Positions 61,089 to 64,000 of a DNA stretch of 64,000 nt are shown in pieces. Source of the stretch: Owenia fusiformis (Eukaryota > Annelida > Polychaeta > Sabellida > Oweniidae); contig CAIIXF020000007.1 in the NCBI GenBank assembly GCA_903813345.2, forward strand, positions 1,615,730-1,679,729, given 5' to 3'. Both the position numbers and the translations under genes were made by a program. Under the pieces are notes generated by a model. It searched no databases, was not told the DNA's origin, and saw only the letters and a list, made by a program, of their open reading frames with translations. The number at the start of each line of letters is the position of its first letter. Position 1 is the first letter of the stretch.

Positions 61089-61334
61089 TAGATATACTAA
61101 GTGTTTGGTATGGTCGATATTAATCATTATAAAATGCAATGCTCATTTCAAGTGGACTGCCATAGTTTTAATTTTTTTTATTACACAGGAAGTAAGGTCA
61201 TAGACTAAACTTTTATAACCTTGACCATAACAGTACAGGAAAGACACAAAATCACATCTGGACAATAAAGGAGGTTCTATATCGCTTTGGAATCTCACCA
61301 ATTCTCGTTTTTCATTGGATTTTAAGAGACTCGG

Positions 61335-61424
61335 CTTGTATTCATGAATGCAACTAACGCCTGTTGGTCATAAATCCGGTTAATCCGGTAGCTGACAGGC
61401 ATAAGTTGCATTCACGAATACAAG
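61335..61424. repeat. 90-bp hairpin
   Basis: CTTGTATTCATGAATGCAAC at the left pairs with TTGCATTCACGAATACAAG at the right. GCCTGT/ACAGGC and two CCGGTTAATCCGG halves continue the stem. Confidence 0.82.
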
Positions 61425-62344
61425 GTAAGTGACTGTTTTTACCATTGAAACCTATGACATCCCAACCAACACAATTAATAAAAACAAGTGGGTGATAACA
61501 ATAGCCCAACCATGTGAGCTAACAAGTGCTGACTTCTATTTATTCAACTATTCAGCAACTCCCTTAAATCAGCCCTTACTTTCAATGTTTTCAGAATTTG
61601 GTTGAAACTCATTTCTTGCAACGAAGCTATACCACAACATATTTCATACATGTCATACCTTACTCAATTTTTGAATTAATAAAATGTATTTTTATAAAAC
61701 AAAGAAAACGACTTATTTCAATAGCTTTATTTTATTGTAAAATGTGTAAATGCATAATGCTGTGTAAATAGCTATAATGGTGAGTGATTGTGCTATTAAG
61801 AAAATAAGATTGGTTACAAAATCTATTGATTGATGGTGCAAGTTATATGTTACTGTATATTGCTTTAATTTGACGGCCATTTTAATTTGGCTGATTTGAC
61901 GGAAAGATAAAAAATTAAGTCTCAGCCAATTTTTTGAAAAAATCCCTGGGACCTAAGGACTCCTTGAGAATTCTTTCAATATTTTGATTGTAAACATATT
62001 TTTTACAGCTTAGCTCATATATGTAGGTAAAACCTCCCTGTGTCACCCAAGAGTAACCTGGCCATTTGACTTGCTAGCCAGCCTTCCGATATCCATATCT
62101 GCCATATCAAATAGCAGTCAAAATTCCAAAATTTGCCCAATCTGCCAAATTAAATAACACAAAATTAAAGCAATTTACAGTATTCTGAGGTACTGAGCCC
62201 TCTTAGTCTAAATTAAAGGCAGAATCAGATCTATAGGGGGTGCCAAATTTGATGGTAAAGTAATAAAGGATTGAAAGTCCAAAAATAAGGGAAAATGTTT
62301 AAATTCTCCAAAATAATAAAAATGGTAACCATAATTATAGAAAC

Positions 62345-62896
62345 AAGGCACAGGGTGAACAATATCATACCTAAAACATAGCAGTGTGGGCTTGAAGACC
62401 CAGAAATCAAGATGGCCGCTGAAAAGTTAATCAGTTCTTAAACTTCTTAAGTACGATAAAAACTAGAATAACTATCACCTGAGATTGAATGTGTCATGGT
62501 TGGCCTTGGCTGCAAAACAAACTGGAATTGTGATGACAAGATTTATCAAAAAACTTCAAGATGGCCACCAGAATGCAAGATGGCTGCCAAAACGTTAATC
62601 AGCTTTAGAACTTCTTACCATGTTACATGTGTGAAAATTTGAAGTAAATTCGTTAAGTGGTTTTTATGGAATCGGGATGACAAGATTTATCTAAAAACAT
62701 CCAAGATGGCCGCCAGAATCCAAGAAGGGCACCCAAAAGTTAATCAGCTCTAGAACTTCTTCCCATGTAACATGTGTGAGAATTTGAAATAAATCCGTCA
62801 AGAAGTTTTCCTGGAATCGTAATGACAAGAAAGTGAGATGCCGCCCGCCTGTCAAGCTGACGACAATATCGTACCTTTTTTTAGGTACGATAAAAA
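62345..62896. mobile_element. Pearl/HINE-like element, rearranged
   Basis: The left end (AAGGCACAG; ATATCATACCTAAAAC) and right end (CGCCCGCCTG; hairpin ATCGTACC...GGTACGAT) match the 9826 element. The core is different (GGCCGCC/GGCTGCC repeats), and a second internal 3'-end-like scar lies at about 62450-62458 next to an exon-12 fragment. Confidence 0.72.
62464..62522 (-). pseudogene. Inverted fragment of OSBPL exon 12, copy A
   Basis: On the minus strand it reads TTTGTTTTGCAG|CCAAGG... through ATTCAATCTCAGGTGA, homologous to the intron end and exon start at 51329-51384. The acceptor AG is kept. The fragment stops where HINE 3'-end sequence begins. Confidence 0.82.
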
Positions 62897-62897
62897 C

Positions 62898-62961
62898 TAG
62901 AATTACTATCACCTGAGATTGAATGTGTCATGGTTGGCCTTGGCCTTGGCTGCAATACAAA
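62898..62961 (-). pseudogene. Inverted fragment of OSBPL exon 12, copy B
   Basis: Minus-strand TTTGTATTGCAG|CCAAGGCC, with a 6-nt CCAAGG duplication that keeps the frame. It reads [17 protein letters not shown] and then runs into the pearl/HINE end and a stop. 435 bp from copy A, with the same junction. Confidence 0.85.
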
Positions 62962-63398
62962 TTAATACATTATTGTAAAAATCTTTAGTATTCTTAAAAT
63001 AAAGTATGCACTTTGGGGATTTTTAGAAAAAAAGAAATGACAATAAATGAAAAATGAACTGAAAAATATTCGAAAATAGAACGATTTTTGTCTAACTTGT
63101 TCACTATATCTGATTCTCCCTTTAATAGAGATTCATAAATGCATAAAATATATATTATTGAGACATTCATCACAATAGAAGCAATAATAACATGCAAAAT
63201 CTATATCTTTTTATGCAAAAATGCTTGTACAAAAGTATATCTCAACACTGTTCAAGCTCAGAGTAGAGATTTCTGAATAACAACATCCATGCATGTGTTG
63301 TTTCCAACTAAGGCTAGGCCAAGTTGAAAAGCCCGTCAGCAGATTTCTACCATAATAATAACACAATAATATACACAAAAATCACTCAAGTTGCACTC

Positions 63399-63961
63399 TA
63401 AAGCCCTGTATACACTGTAAATTGCATTTCAACCATTTCAAGCGTTTCAATCAGTTCAATGGTTTCAATGCTTGCAGCATTTCCTCGGTTCCAATGCTTG
63501 CATCATTTTGAACATTTCAACAGTTCTACATCTACATTAATAATTTGCAAAAGGCTAATAACCCATTTACAGCAAATATATAATATAACATAACATAACT
63601 TATGATGACATATCCCAGACAAGACAACTTCCCCATGGTTGATGTTAGTTTCAATGAATATACTTTCAAAAATTAAAATTTTGTTGCTTGCACCTGTTTC
63701 GCCATTTCGAGCATTTCAATAACACGACAAAAGGAAAAAAGTGAAATAAGAACATAAAAGTTACTAGTTTTAAACATTTTCCCTGACTTTTCAACCGTTC
63801 AAATTTCAATCTGTACATCTTTGAAAATAAAATAACATTTTTGCTGCTTGCGCCTGTTTTGCCATTTGAAGCATTTCAATCGATTTCACTTTCATTTCAA
63901 GCAGTTTGGTTGTTTCACCTTCATTTCAAGCATTTTGCCTGCTAGTGTATTTAGGGCTTTA
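63399..63961. mobile_element. TTTCAA-rich element with TAAAGCCCT inverted ends
   Basis: TAAAGCCCTGTATACACT at the left and AGTGTATTTAGGGCTTTA at the right. The interior has many CATTTCAA / GCATTT direct motifs. Target duplication not clear. Non-coding. Confidence 0.65.
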
Positions 63962-64000
63962 AAGATACTTTCTTAACACATTATAACAAAATAAAGCAAA

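Larger units (their letters stand above)
58631..64000. other. Downstream flank, repeat-filled, no gene
   Basis: Contains a 68-bp mini-MITE (59002), segment D1 copy b (59365), a mariner MITE (60489), a hairpin (61335), pearl/HINE pieces with exon-12 fragments (62345-62966) and a TTTCAA-rich element (63399). ORFs here are short and without family features. Confidence 0.6.

Noticed and set aside
1-64000. tRNA or rRNA genes
   Set aside because: No cloverleaf with intact B box (GGTTCRANNCC) or rRNA segment was recognised by eye; a tRNAscan-type search would be decisive.

Overview
This is an AT-rich, intron-rich animal genomic window, most likely from a mollusc and probably a bivalve. The evidence is two recognisable metazoan genes split into many small exons, plus repeats of kinds known from bivalves: pearl/HINE-like elements with a tandem-repeat core and a 3' hairpin, TCCG-rich interspersed repeats, hAT and mariner MITEs, and a DIRS retroelement. 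The species is not determinable from sequence alone.

Layout. (1) Positions 3-362 (+) hold the 3' end of an unidentified gene whose body lies left of the window. (2) Positions 6289-17782 (-) hold a complete WAC gene (WW-domain adaptor with coiled coil). Twelve phase-consistent coding exons give 726 codons, from an MVM start to a C-terminal coiled coil. (3) Positions 17783-21678 are the divergent interval between WAC and the next gene and are rich in hairpin-forming MITEs. (4) Positions 21736-57704 (+) hold a complete oxysterol-binding-protein-related gene of the OSBPL3/6/7 subfamily. Twenty-one phase-consistent coding exons give about 996 residues, with a PH domain, a perfect FFAT motif and the full lipid-binding domain including EQVSHHPP. 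(5) Positions 57705-64000 hold its 3' UTR and a repeat-filled flank with no further gene.

Mobile elements fill the introns. A DIRS-type tyrosine-recombinase retroelement (44698-50065) sits in OSBPL intron 11 with intact gag-like, RT/RNase H and recombinase frames. It has inverted terminal repeats and an internal region complementary to both ends, and its removal restores an uninterrupted older repeat. A near-intact Tc1/mariner element (10941-12444, DD37E spacing, about 96-bp near-identical inverted repeats) sits in the large WAC intron, and a deleted relative lies in OSBPL intron 7. Four hAT-type MITEs have perfect 8-bp target duplications.

The most unusual signals are partial duplicates of OSBPL exon edges. 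Two inverted copies of the exon-12 acceptor region lie 11 kb downstream, each joined to the 3' end of a pearl/HINE element. A decayed copy of the exon-2 end lies in intron 2, and a decoy copy of the exon-20 acceptor lies in intron 19. A second notable signal is the DIRS gag frame and recombinase frame, which share one reading frame broken by a single TGA over about 4.5 kb.
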